Shown: in pieces, positions 1 to 9,700 of the stretch | How positions within the stretch are numbered: position 1 is the first letter of the stretch | Layout: each line of letters starts with the position of its first letter | Origin: Acidobacteriota bacterium | GTDB taxonomy: Bacteria; Acidobacteriota; Thermoanaerobaculia; UBA5066 | Assembly: GCA_022711615.1 (NCBI GenBank) | Contig: JAKLER010000005.1 | Span: 1 to 39,227 of the forward strand | DNA: 39,227 bases | Direction: 5' to 3' | The notes under the pieces: generated by a model | Database searches by the model: none | What the model saw: the letters and a program-made list of their open reading frames with translations, nothing else | Told to the model about the DNA's origin: nothing | Made by a program: the position numbers and the translations under genes

Positions 1-3000
1 GTCCTCACGGGCCTCCTGGGGCGGATCCTCGACGGCCGGCCCCACCTCGCCGTGAACCTCGACCGGAAGGGGAGGAACGGCGTCGAGACGCTCCAGCTCG
101 CGCTCGCGCGCCTCGTGGCGGCGGGCGTTCCGATGTCTCCCGCGAAGCCCTTTGCCGACGTCCGCGTCGACCGAACCGAGGGGACGGCCGCGGCCTCGAA
201 GCTCGCCGTCGCGATCGACGGCAGCAACCACGGCAAGCTCTATCCCCCGCCGGGCGGCGCCGCGTCGCTTCCCGCCCCGAACCCGCCGCGGCCCGCGCCG
301 CTCCCGCAGCAGGGCGCGTCCGCCCCGGCGAATCCCCCTGCCGCAGCCCCCCAGGAGAGCCCGATGAGGATCGAGACCGCCGTGCCCGTTTCGTCCGCTC
401 CGTCTCCGTCGCACGAGGCGCCCGCCCGCGCGCTGGCCGGGAACCCTTCGGACTGGGTCCTCGCGTTCCAGGAGACGCAGCGGCAGACCGCCGAGGCTCA
501 CGCCGTCTACCAGCGGGCGATGGCCGAGAGCCACGCCTCGTTCCTCCGCGTCGCCGAGTCGGGGATGCTCGGCCTCACCGCGATGGTGACGGGCCAGCCC
601 CTCGCGATGCCGGCGCCGATGCCCGCGAAGGAGCCCGCTTCGCGCTTCGTCCCCGAGCAGCCGGCGACCGTCCGGGCCGCGGCCCCGGCAGAGGTGCACG
701 GTCCGGCTCACGTGCCGGTCGCTGCCGTCGTGGAGACCCCGGCGCCGCCAACCGCGGCTCTCGCGGCGCAGCCCGCGCCGCCCGTCGTCGTGCCCCTCGC
801 TTCCGCCGCGTCTCCGACGGCGGCGACCTCCGACGTCGACCTCGTGGGCCTCATGCTCGCGGTCGTCGCGGAGAAGACGGGCTACCCGGCCGACATGCTG
901 AACCTCGGGATGGACCTCGAGGGGGACCTCGGGATCGATTCGATCAAGCGGGTCGAGATCCTGTCGGCCGTCGCCGACCAGGTGCCGGAGCTCCGGTCGG
1001 TGGACATGGGCCACATGGGCTCGCTCCGCACGCTCGGCGCCATCGTCGAGTACATGAAGGAGCTCGCGCCGCAGGAGCCGGCCGCTCCGCCGGCGAAGAG
1101 CGCGGCGACCTCCGACGTCGACCTCGTGGCCCTGATGCTCGCGGTCGTCGCGGAAAAGACGGGCTACCCGGCCGACATGCTGAACCTCGGGATGGACCTC
1201 GAGGGAGACCTCGGAATCGACTCGATCAAGCGGGTCGAGATCCTCTCGGCCGTCGCCGACCAGGTGCCGGAGCTGCGGTCCGTGGACATGGGCCACATGG
1301 GGTCGCTCCGTACGCTCGGCGCCATCGTCGAGTACATGAAGGGCGTCGGGCAGCCGGGAGCGGCGTCCGTTGCGGCTCCGACGACGGCGCCCGCGACGGC
1401 GCCCGTTGCGGTTCCGGCCGCGCCCGCGGCGGTCCACGCCGCGAAGGCCGCGCCGGCGCTGGGCCGGTTCGCTCTCGAGAGGATAGCGGCCCCGGCCACC
1501 GGCCTCGCGCAGCCCGGACTCCTCTCGGGCGGCGAGGTCTGGGTCATCGGGTCGCCGGAGCTGAACGAGCCTCTCGCGGCCGAGCTGCGCGCTCGCGGCG
1601 TCAACGCGAGAACGACGTCGACCCTCCCCGAGGGAGCGACGGCCTGCGTCTACCTTGGCGGCCTCCGGGACGTCGCGGACGTCGACGAGGCGATCGCGGT
1701 CAACCGCGAAGCGTTCGCCCTCGCGCGCACCCTGGCGGTGCGGCTCGAGAAGGAACGCGGCCTCTTCGTGACGGTGCAGGACACGGGAGCCGCCTTCGGG
1801 ACCGCTCCGATGGACCCGCGGCGTGCCTGGCTCGCGGGCCTGCCGGCGCTCGTGAAGACGGCGGGGCAGGAGTGGCCGCAGGCTTCTCTGAAGGCCGTCG
1901 ACCTCGAACGCGGCGGACGCGGGGCGGATGAGATCGCGAGGGCGCTTGCTTCCGAGCTCCTCGAAGGGGGAGGCGAGGCGGAAGTCGCCCTCCCGGCGGC
2001 GGGAGGCCGCTTCACGCTCCGCAGCGTCGCGAAGCCCGTGACGGCCGGCGCGCCGGTGATCGTCCCCGGCGATGTCGTCGTCATCTCGGGAGGCGCGCGA
2101 GGGGTCACGGCCGCGTGCGTCGAGGAGTGGGCGCGGGAGAGCCGTGCGCGCTTCGTCCTCCTCGGGAGGACGCCGCTCGCGCCGGAGCCCGCCTGCTGCG
2201 CGGGCATCGCGGAAGAAGCCGGCCTGAAGAAGGCGCTCCTCGCCGAGGCCCGGGGCCGCGGCGAGAGCCCCGTGCCGGCCGAGCTCGGGGCCCGGGTCCA
2301 CGAGGTTCTCGCGAACCGCGAGATCCGCCGGACCCTCGACGCGATCGCAGCCGCGGGCGGCGAGGCGCGATACGAGGCCGCGGGCGTCGAGGACGCCCAG
2401 GCGCTCGAAGCGGTCCTGGCCCGCGTCCGCTCCGAGTGGGGCCCCGTCGCCGGGGTCGTCCACGCCGCGGGCGTCCTCGCGGATCGGAACATCTCGCAGA
2501 AGACCGACGCGCAGTTCGACCGGGTCTTCGACACGAAGGTGCAGGGGCTCCGCGCGCTCCTCGCCGCCACCGCGAGCGATCCGCTGAAGCTCCTCTGCGT
2601 CTTCTCGTCGGTCTCGGCCCGCTGCGGAAACAACGGCCAGGCCGACTACGCCATGGCGAACGAGGTCCTCGCAAAGGTCGCCTGGGCCGAGTCCCGCCGC
2701 CGCCCGGAGCTCCTCGTGAAGTCGCTCGGGTGGGGGCCCTGGGAGGGCGGGATGGTCACGCCGCAGCTGAAGGAGCGGTTCGCCGCGCTCGGCGTCCCGA
2801 TGATCCCGCTCGTCGCGGGAGCACGGATGTTCGTCGACGAGCTCCGCGGCGCGGAGCGCGCGGAGGTGGAGCTCGTCCTCGGCGGAGAGCCGCGGGCCGA
2901 GGCGCTCCTCTTCGCGGGCGCCGACGCGCGGGTCCAGGAGCTCGAGGTGAAGGTCCAGCGGGGGAGCCACGGCTGGCTCGAAGGGCACTCGATCAAGGGG

Positions 3001-3735
3001 ACCCCGGTCGTGCCGGTGGTCCTCGCGGCCGAGTGGCTCTCTCGCGCGGCCCGCTCCTTCCGGCCTGGCCTCGCGCTCGCCGCGCTGCACGACATCAAGG
3101 TCCTGAAGGGAATCCGCCTCGGAGCATTCGACAACGGGGGCGACCGGTTCGTCATCCAGGCCCGCCAGACCTCGGGCGGCCCCGGGACCTGGCTCCAGCT
3201 GGACGTCCGCGGATCGGCGGGGACCCACCACTACAGCGCCCGGGCCGAGCTGCGGCCCGAGCTCCGGGCCCCGGAGAGCGAGCTCCCCGAGCTCCCGCTC
3301 GGGGAGTGGTCCGGGGAGCCGATCTACCGTGACCTCCTCTTCCACCGCGGGGCTTTCGAGCTGATCGAGGAGGTCGAGGGGATCTCCGACCACGGGGCCG
3401 GAGGGCGCGTGAGAGGCGTCGAGCGCGCCGGATGGCCGAACGGCACGGCGAACCCCTGGCAGCTCGACGTCGCGGCCCTCGACGGAGGGCTCCAGGTCGC
3501 GGTCCTCTTCGCGCAGCGGATGCTCGGGAAGGAGAACCTGCCGACGACGATCGGCGAGCTGCGGTCGTACCGCTCCGCTCCGTCGCCGGGCGTCGTGAGC
3601 GTGGCCGCGTACCGCCGCAAGGTGGGGAGCCTCGGCGTCACGACGGACATCCACTTCACCGACGACGAGGGGCGTCGCCTCGCGTCGCTCCTCGGGGTCG
3701 AGACCCACGCGTATCCGGCCGGCAGCCAGGCCTGA
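1..3735 (+). CDS. pfa2: Pfa2/PfaA-type PUFA (secondary lipid) synthase subunit, 5'-truncated by window: AT tail-ACP-ACP-KR-DH
   Basis: The frame is open from base 1, so the gene starts upstream; a GTG at 52 is internal. Numbered from base 1, residues 1-45 match the end of the acyltransferase domain of the next gene. A Pro/Ala linker follows with a helical block at about 149-197, then two ACPs (275-353 and 369-447) with the Pfa-type DSIKR motif and phosphopantetheine serines Ser314 and Ser408. A structural plus catalytic ketoreductase spans about 490-960: GGARGV at 697, Ser870, Tyr883, Asn887, all as expected for an active NADPH-dependent KR. The C-terminus (about 970-1220) is a PKS-type double-hotdog dehydratase with His996 in GHSIKG and Asp1161 in DGGLQ. 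The family builds long polyunsaturated acyl chains de novo in the cytosol; the missing N-terminus should carry KS and AT. The stop lies 4 bases before the next gene, so the two are co-transcribed. Two ACPs is a low number for this family. The exact product (EPA, DHA, AA or another lipid) cannot be read from the sequence. Confidence 0.9.
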   Translation, partial: VLTGLLGRILDGRPHLAVNLDRKGRNGVETLQLALARLVAAGVPMSPAKPFADVRVDRTEGTAAASKLAVAIDGSNHGKLYPPPGGAASLPAPNPPRPAPLPQQGASAPANPPAAAPQESPMRIETAVPVSSAPSPSHEAPARALAGNPSDWVLAFQETQRQTAEAHAVYQRAMAESHASFLRVAESGMLGLTAMVTGQPLAMPAPMPAKEPASRFVPEQPATVRAAAPAEVHGPAHVPVAAVVETPAPPTAALAAQPAPPVVVPLASAASPTAATSDVDLVGLMLAVVAEKTGYPADMLNLGMDLEGDLGIDSIKRVEILSAVADQVPELRSVDMGHMGSLRTLGAIVEYMKELAPQEPAAPPAKSAATSDVDLVALMLAVVAEKTGYPADMLNLGMDLEGDLGIDSIKRVEILSAVADQVPELRSVDMGHMGSLRTLGAIVEYMKGVGQPGAASVAAPTTAPATAPVAVPAAPAAVHAAKAAPALGRFALERIAAPATGLAQPGLLSGGEVWVIGSPELNEPLAAELRARGVNARTTSTLPEGATACVYLGGLRDVADVDEAIAVNREAFALARTLAVRLEKERGLFVTVQDTGAAFGTAPMDPRRAWLAGLPALVKTAGQEWPQASLKAVDLERGGRGADEIARALASELLEGGGEAEVALPAAGGRFTLRSVAKPVTAGAPVIVPGDVVVISGGARGVTAACVEEWARESRARFVLLGRTPLAPEPACCAGIAEEAGLKKALLAEARGRGESPVPAELGARVHEVLANREIRRTLDAIAAAGGEARYEAAGVEDAQALEAVLARVRSEWGPVAGVVHAAGVLADRNISQKTDAQFDRVFDTKVQGLRALLAATASDPLKLLCVFSSVSARCGNNGQADYAMANEVLAKVAWAESRRRPELLVKSLGWGPWEGGMVTPQLKERFAALGVPMIPLVAGARMFVDELRGAERAEVELVLGGEPRAEALLFAGADARVQELEVKVQRGSHGWLEGHSIKGTPVVPVVLAAEWLSRAARSFRPGLALAALHDIKVLKGIRLGAFDNGGDRFVIQARQTSGGPGTWLQLDVRGSAGTHHYSARAELRPELRAPESELPELPLGEWSGEPIYRDLLFHRGAFELIEEVEGISDHGAGGRVRGVERAGWPNGTANPWQLDVAALDGGLQVAVLFAQRMLGKENLPTTIGELRSYRSAPSPGVVSVAAYRRKVGSLGVTTDIHFTDDEGRRLASLLGVETHAYPAGSQA
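823..1059 (+). repeat. ACP-coding direct repeat, copy 1
   Basis: A 237-base unit encoding the first acyl carrier protein. It recurs 282 bases downstream with only scattered, mostly synonymous differences (for example gaagacg/aaagacg and gggggac/ggagac). The modification serine is in the codon at 940. Confidence 0.9.
1105..1341 (+). repeat. ACP-coding direct repeat, copy 2
   Basis: Second copy of the 237-base ACP unit; the modification serine codon is at 1222. The only amino-acid change I see in the shared unit is Gly to Ala just after the DVDLV segment. The copies are separated by a 45-base Ala/Pro linker. Confidence 0.9.
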
Positions 3736-3739
3736 GCCG

Positions 3740-6700
3740 ATGCCGTTCGCCCCGATCGCCATCGTCGGGCGCTCCTGCGTCCTGCCCGGCGCGCTGGACC
3801 CTTCCGCGCTCTGGGAGCTCGTCGCCGCGGGGCGCGACGTCGTCGGAGAGGCGCCCGAAGAGCGCTGGGGGCTCGAGAAGTCCGAGGTCCTTCGCGACCC
3901 GCGCGGCCCGGCGCCGGACGGTGCCTGGTCCGACCGCGGCGGCTACGTCTCGGGCTTCGAGGCGGTCTGGGACCCGGCGGGGTTCGGGGTCGGCGAGAGG
4001 GAGCTCGAGGGGCTCGACCCGCTCGCGCACTGGGTCCTCCACACGGCGCGCGAGGCGCTGAGAGACGCTGGAGACGGCAGGTCCGGCACGGTCGCCCGCC
4101 CTCGGACCGGCGCCGTCTTCGGCAACCTCGGCTTCCCGTCGGAGGGGATGGCCGCCTTCGCGCGGAGCGTCTGGACGGAGAACGGGCGCGCCGGCGAGGG
4201 AGCGGGCGTCGACCCGCGCAACCGGTTCATGAGCGGCGGGACCGCGACGCTCCTCTCCCGCGCGCTCGGCCTCGGATCGGGCGCCTTCTGCCTCGACGCC
4301 GCCTGCGCGAGCTCGCTCTACGCGATCAAGCTCGCGTGCGACCGCCTCCACGACGGCGAGGCCGACGTGATGCTCGCGGGGGCCGTCCAGCGCGCCGACG
4401 ACCTCTTCCTCCACGTCGGCTTCACGGCCCTCGGCGCGCTGAGCCGGAGCGGCCGGTCGCGCCCCTTCCACAAGGACGCCGACGGCCTCGTCCCGGCGGA
4501 AGGTGCCGCGTTCGTCGCCCTGAAACGCCTCGACGACGCCCGGCGGGACGGCAACACGATTCACGGCGTCATCCGGGGCGTCGGCCTCTCGAACGACGGG
4601 CGCGGCAAGGGCCTCCTCGCGCCGTCGGAGGAGGGGCAGGAGCGCGCCATCCGGGCCGCCTACGAGGAGGCGGGCCTCGGCCCCGAGCAGGTCTCCCTCC
4701 TCGAGGCGCACGCGACGGGGACGCCCGTCGGGGACGCCGCGGAGATCCGGAGCACGGGCGCCGTCTTCGCCGGGCTCGGCGGCGTGGCGCTCGGCTCTCT
4801 CAAGTCGAACCTCGGGCACCTCATCACGGTCGCCGGCGTCGCCGGGCTCCTGAAGGTGCTCGGAGCGATGAAGGCCGGACAGCGGCCTCCCACGCTCCAT
4901 GCCGAGGAACCGACCCGCGCGCTCGACGGCTCGCCGTTCCGGCTCGTCGAGAAGCTCGAGCCGTGGCCGTCCGACGGGCCGCGGGTCGCCGCGGTCTCGG
5001 CGTTCGGCTTCGGCGGGAACAACGCGCACCTCGTCGTCTCCGAGGATTCGGCGGAGCTGGACGAACGGGTCGGTATGCGCGAAGCCGTTCCGGCTCCGCC
5101 TCCGGCGCTCGCCGTCGTCGGGCTCGGCTGCGCCGTGGCGAGCGCCCCGGACCGGCGGCGATTCGCCGAGGCGCTCTTCTCGAACGAGAGCCTCCTCGAC
5201 GCGAGCGGTGAAGGCCGCCTCGGCCCGGTCGAGCTGGACCTCGAAGGTCTCCGCTTTCCTCCGAAGGACCTCGCCCAGACCCTGCCGCAGCAGCTCGCCA
5301 CGCTCCGCGCCGCCACGGAGGCGCTCGCCGGGAGCGGCCCGCTGCCGCGCGAGAGGACCGGCGTCTTCGTCGGGATGGAGCCCGACCCCGAGGTGGCCCG
5401 TTGGGGGACGCGCTGGCGCCTCGCCCGCACGGCCCGCGAGACGGGCGCCTCCGCGGAGTGGCTCCGGAGCGCGCGCGACGCGGTCGTCCCCGTCCTCGAG
5501 GCGGCGGCGGTCGTCGGGACGATGCCGAACATCCCGGCGAACCGGCTCAGCTCGCAGCTCGACCTGGGCGGGCGCGCGTTCAGCGTGCAGGCGGGCGAGG
5601 CCTCGGGAACGACGGCGCTCTCCCTCGCGATGCGGGCCCTCCGTTCCCGCGAGCTCGACGCGGCGCTCGTCGGCGCCGCCGACCTCTCCTGCGAGAAGGT
5701 CCACTCGAGCGCGGTCGGGGCGCTCGCCGACGGAGCGCCGAACCCGCCCGGGGACGCCGCGGTCGTCCTCGTCGTGAAGCGGCTCGAGGACGCCGAGCGG
5801 GACGGCGACAGGGTCTGGGCGCTCATCGAGGAACAGGGAGGAGCGGACGGGGAAGGACGCGAGGGAGGCGGAGCGCCGCTCCTCCTCTCCGGCGAAGGCT
5901 CGACGAGCCTCGTGCCGCGGTTCGGGCACGCCCACGCCGCGTCGGACCTCGTCCACGTCGCCGCCGCGGCGTTGAGCCTCCATCACCGCAGGCTCCCGGG
6001 CGGGAGGCCGTGGCTCCCGTCTGGCGCATTCGCCCGCGCAGCGTGCGTCGCGGTTCCGAACGGCCCGTCGATCCGTCTCACGGAGGCCGAGGCGCACCCG
6101 CGCCGCGGCGAGGACGAAGCCCCGCGCCTGCGCTGTTTCGCGGGACCCGACCGCGCGGCGGTGATCGACGCGCTGCGCTCCGGTCGCGAAGGACTCGGCG
6201 CGGAGGCGGCCGCCCGCCTCGTCGTCGTGGCTCGAGACGGGAACTTCGAGGACGTGCGAGCGCGGGCCCTGGCGCATCTCGAGAAGGGAACGCCCGCAGG
6301 CCCTGGAATCCACTTCCGCGAGCGCCCCGTGGGCGGCGACCTCGCCTTCGTCTTCGCCGGAGCCGGGGCGGCCTACCGCGGCATGGGCCGCGACCTCCTC
6401 GAGCGGCTGCCGGGCCTCGCCGACTCGCTCGCGCGCCGCAGCCGGAGGCTCCCCCGCGCGCTCGCGTGGTCCTTCGAGGACGACTCCCGCGAGCCCACGG
6501 TCCTGGAGCAGCTCTGGGGAGCCTCCGCGCTCTGCCAGCTCCACGCCGAGTTGACCCGCGGCTTCCTCGGGATCGTGCCCCACGCGTGGCTCGGGTATTC
6601 CTCGGGCGAGACGAACGCCCTCCTCGCCTCCGCGACGTGGACCGACGCCGACGCGCTGATCGAGGAGAGCGAGAGCTCGGGGCTCTTCACGCGCGACCTC

Positions 6701-9700
6701 GGCGGGAGCTTCGCCGCGATCGAGAGGGCCTGGGGCACCCCGGTCCGCTGGGCGTCCTTCACCGTCCTCGCTCCCGTGGCCGACGTGACGGCGGCGGTGG
6801 CCCGCGAGGAGAAGGTGCACCTCGCGATCGTTCACGGCGACGAGGAGTGCGTCATCGCAGGCGACGAGGACGGCTGTACCCGCGTCGTCGCGGCGCTGGG
6901 AGAGGGCCGCTGCCTGCGTCTCGGGTACCCGCTCGCGGTCCACGTCCCCGAGCTCGACACGGTGCGCGATGCCTGGCTCTCGCTCCACCGCCGATCGACG
7001 ACCCCGCCGCTCCCGGCCGCGTCGCGGTCCGCCGCGCGCTTCTACACGAACGCCACGGGCGGCTCCTACGCGCCGACGTCCGAGAGCTGCGCGCAGGCGA
7101 TCCTCGGCCAGGCGAACCGGACGCTCGACCTCCGCCCGACCGTCCTCCAGGCCTTCGAGGACGGCGTCCGCGTCTTCGTCGAGCACGGGCCGCAGGCCGC
7201 GTGCGGCCGCTGGATCCGCGCGATTCTCGGCGAGCGCGAGGCGCTCGTCGTCAGCCTCGACCGGAAGGGGCAGGGGCTCGAGGCGACGCTCGACGCGCTT
7301 GCGGCGCTCGTCGCCGCGGGCGTGCCGCTGCGCGCCGGGGCCCTCGACGAGCTCGATACGCTGCTGCGAGGAGAGCGTCCCTCGCCCGGCAGCGGCCGGA
7401 GCCTCTCCTTCCCCGCGCACCCTCCCGCGATAACGATTCCGCCCGTCCCCGCGGTCGGCGCCAGGATCGGAGCGGCGGACGCGCGAGAGATGACCCCGGC
7501 CCCGGCCCTTCCGCCGGTGATCGACGAGGAGTGGGGCGTCCGTCCCGCCGAGCCTGCTGGACTCGCGGCCCCGCGTGAACGGAGCGTCACGCCGGTCACG
7601 CCGGTCACGCTGGTCGCGCCCGTGGCGCCTGTCGTGCCTGCGTCGCCCGCCTCCTCCGCACCTCCCGCCCTCGTTCCTTCCGCCGTCCTTGACGGCTTCC
7701 GCGCCCACGTGGCGCAGCTCTCGCGAATCCAGCAGGACCACGTCCTCGTCCAGCAGGCGCTGCACGAGCGGTTCCTCTCCCTGCGCGGGTCCGCGATGGA
7801 GACCTTCCTCCACGCGGCGAGCCGCGCGGGAACGGCGCAGGCCACACCCGCCCCGGAGGCCCCGACGGTTCCGGCGACTCCCTCCGTCGCGCCGGCTCCG
7901 CCTGTGCCGCCCGTCGCGGCCGTTCCGTCGCCGGTCGCGCTGGTCCCCGTTCCGGCCCCGACGCCCCGCCGCGACGGCGAGCTCGTCGGACCCCGCTTCG
8001 ACCGCCGCCAGCTCGAGGTCCACGCCGGCGGCCGGATCTCCGAGATCTTCGGCCCCGCGTTCGCCGCGCAGGACGCGTACGAGAGGCAGGTGAGGATGCC
8101 GCTCCCGCCGCTCCTCCTCGCCGACCGCGTCGTCGGCCTCTCAGCCGAGCCCGCGAGTATGGGGAAAGGGACGATCTGGACCGAGACCGACGTGACGTGG
8201 GACTCCTGGTACCTCCACCAGGGGTACATGCCGCCGGGCCTGATGATCGAGGCGGGCCAGGCCGACCTGATGCTGATCTCGTACCTCGGGGTCGACCTCC
8301 TGAACCGGGGAGAGCGGGTCTACCGCCTCCTCGGCTGCGAGCTGACGTGGCACGGCGACCTGCCGCGGGCCGGCGACACGCTCCGCTTCGGGATCCACCT
8401 CGACGGCCACGCGGCGCAGGGCCCCGTGCGGCTCATGTTCTTCCACTACGACTGCACGAACGGCCACCGGCCGCAGCTGACGGTGCGGAACGGCCAGGCG
8501 GGCTTCTTCACCGACGCGGAGCTGGCGGAGTCGGCCGGCTGCCTCTGGAGCCCCGAAGAGCAGGAGATCGTTCCCGAGCCGCGCCTCGCGCCGGCGGCGG
8601 TCCGTTGCACGAAGAGCCGTTTCGAGAGGGAAGAGCTGGAGGCCTTCGCCCGCGGCGACGCGTTCGGCTGCTTCGGAGCGGGCTTCGAGCGGGCGAAGAC
8701 CCACACGCGGAGCCCGCGCATCCCCGAAGGGCGGATGCTCCTCCAGGACCGCGTCACCGAGCTCGACCCCTCGGGCGGGCCGTGGGGCCGCGGGTACCTC
8801 CGGGCCGAGCTCGACGTGAAGCCTGACCTCTGGTTCTTCGACGGCCACTTCAAGAACGACCCGTGCATGCCCGGGACGCTGATGTTCGACGGCTGCCTGC
8901 AGGCGATGTCGTTCTACCTCGCCGCCCTCGGCTTCACGCTGCCGCGGGACGGCTGGCGCTTCCGCCCCGTCGCCGAGCTGCCGTACCAGCTCCAGTGCCG
9001 CGGACAGGTCACGCCCTCGTCGCGCCGCCTCGTCACGGAGGTCTTCGTCGAGGAGGTCGTCGGCGGTCCGACGCCGACGCTCTTCGCCGACCTCCTCTGC
9101 ACCGTGGACGGCCTGAAGGCGTTCCACGCGCGGCGCGTCGCGATCGAGCTCGTCCCCGACTGGCCGCTCGAGGCGATGCCGGCGCTTCTCGCCGAGGCGG
9201 CGGCCGACCTGCGGCCCGCGGCCGAGGTCGACGGCTTCCGCTTCGACCGAACGAGCCTCCTCGCCTGCGCCTGGGGAAAGCCGTCGAAGGCCTTCGGCCC
9301 GATCTACGCGCGCTTCGACGGGCCGACGCGCGTCGCCCGCCTCCCGGGGCCGCCGTACCTCTTCATGAGCCGTGTGACGGAGGTCGACGGCGCGATCGGC
9401 GTCATGAAGGCGGGCGCGACGACGACGGTCGAATACGACGTTCCCGCCGACGCCTGGTACTTCGACGAGAACGGCGCGCGGACGATGCCGTTCGCCGTCC
9501 TCCTCGAGGCGGCCCTCCAGCCGTGCGGCTGGCTCTCGAGCTACGTCGGCTCGGCGCTGAGCGTCGACGAGGAGCTCGGCTTCCGCAACCTCGACGGCAC
9601 CGGACGGCTCCTCGGCGAGGTCTTCCCCGACTCCGGCACGCTCACGACGCGCGTGAAGCTGAACGGCGTCTCGGCCACCGGGACGATGATCATCGTGTCG

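Noticed and set aside
52-3735. GTG at 52 as the true start of the first gene
   Set aside because: The frame is open to base 1, and the residues before the GTG match the AT-tail sequence of the Pfa3 protein, so this is internal to a larger gene.
7585-7660. Short-period Val-Thr-Pro/Val-Ala-Pro coding repeat in the Pfa3 gene as an unusual element
   Set aside because: It is an ordinary Pro/Ala/Val interdomain linker of a megasynthase.
3656-8023. Very long minus-strand open frame opposite the Pfa3 gene
   Set aside because: It is a GC-rich antisense shadow: low-complexity Arg/Glu/Gly-rich translation, no domain motif, and the plus strand there encodes clear KS-CLF-AT domains.
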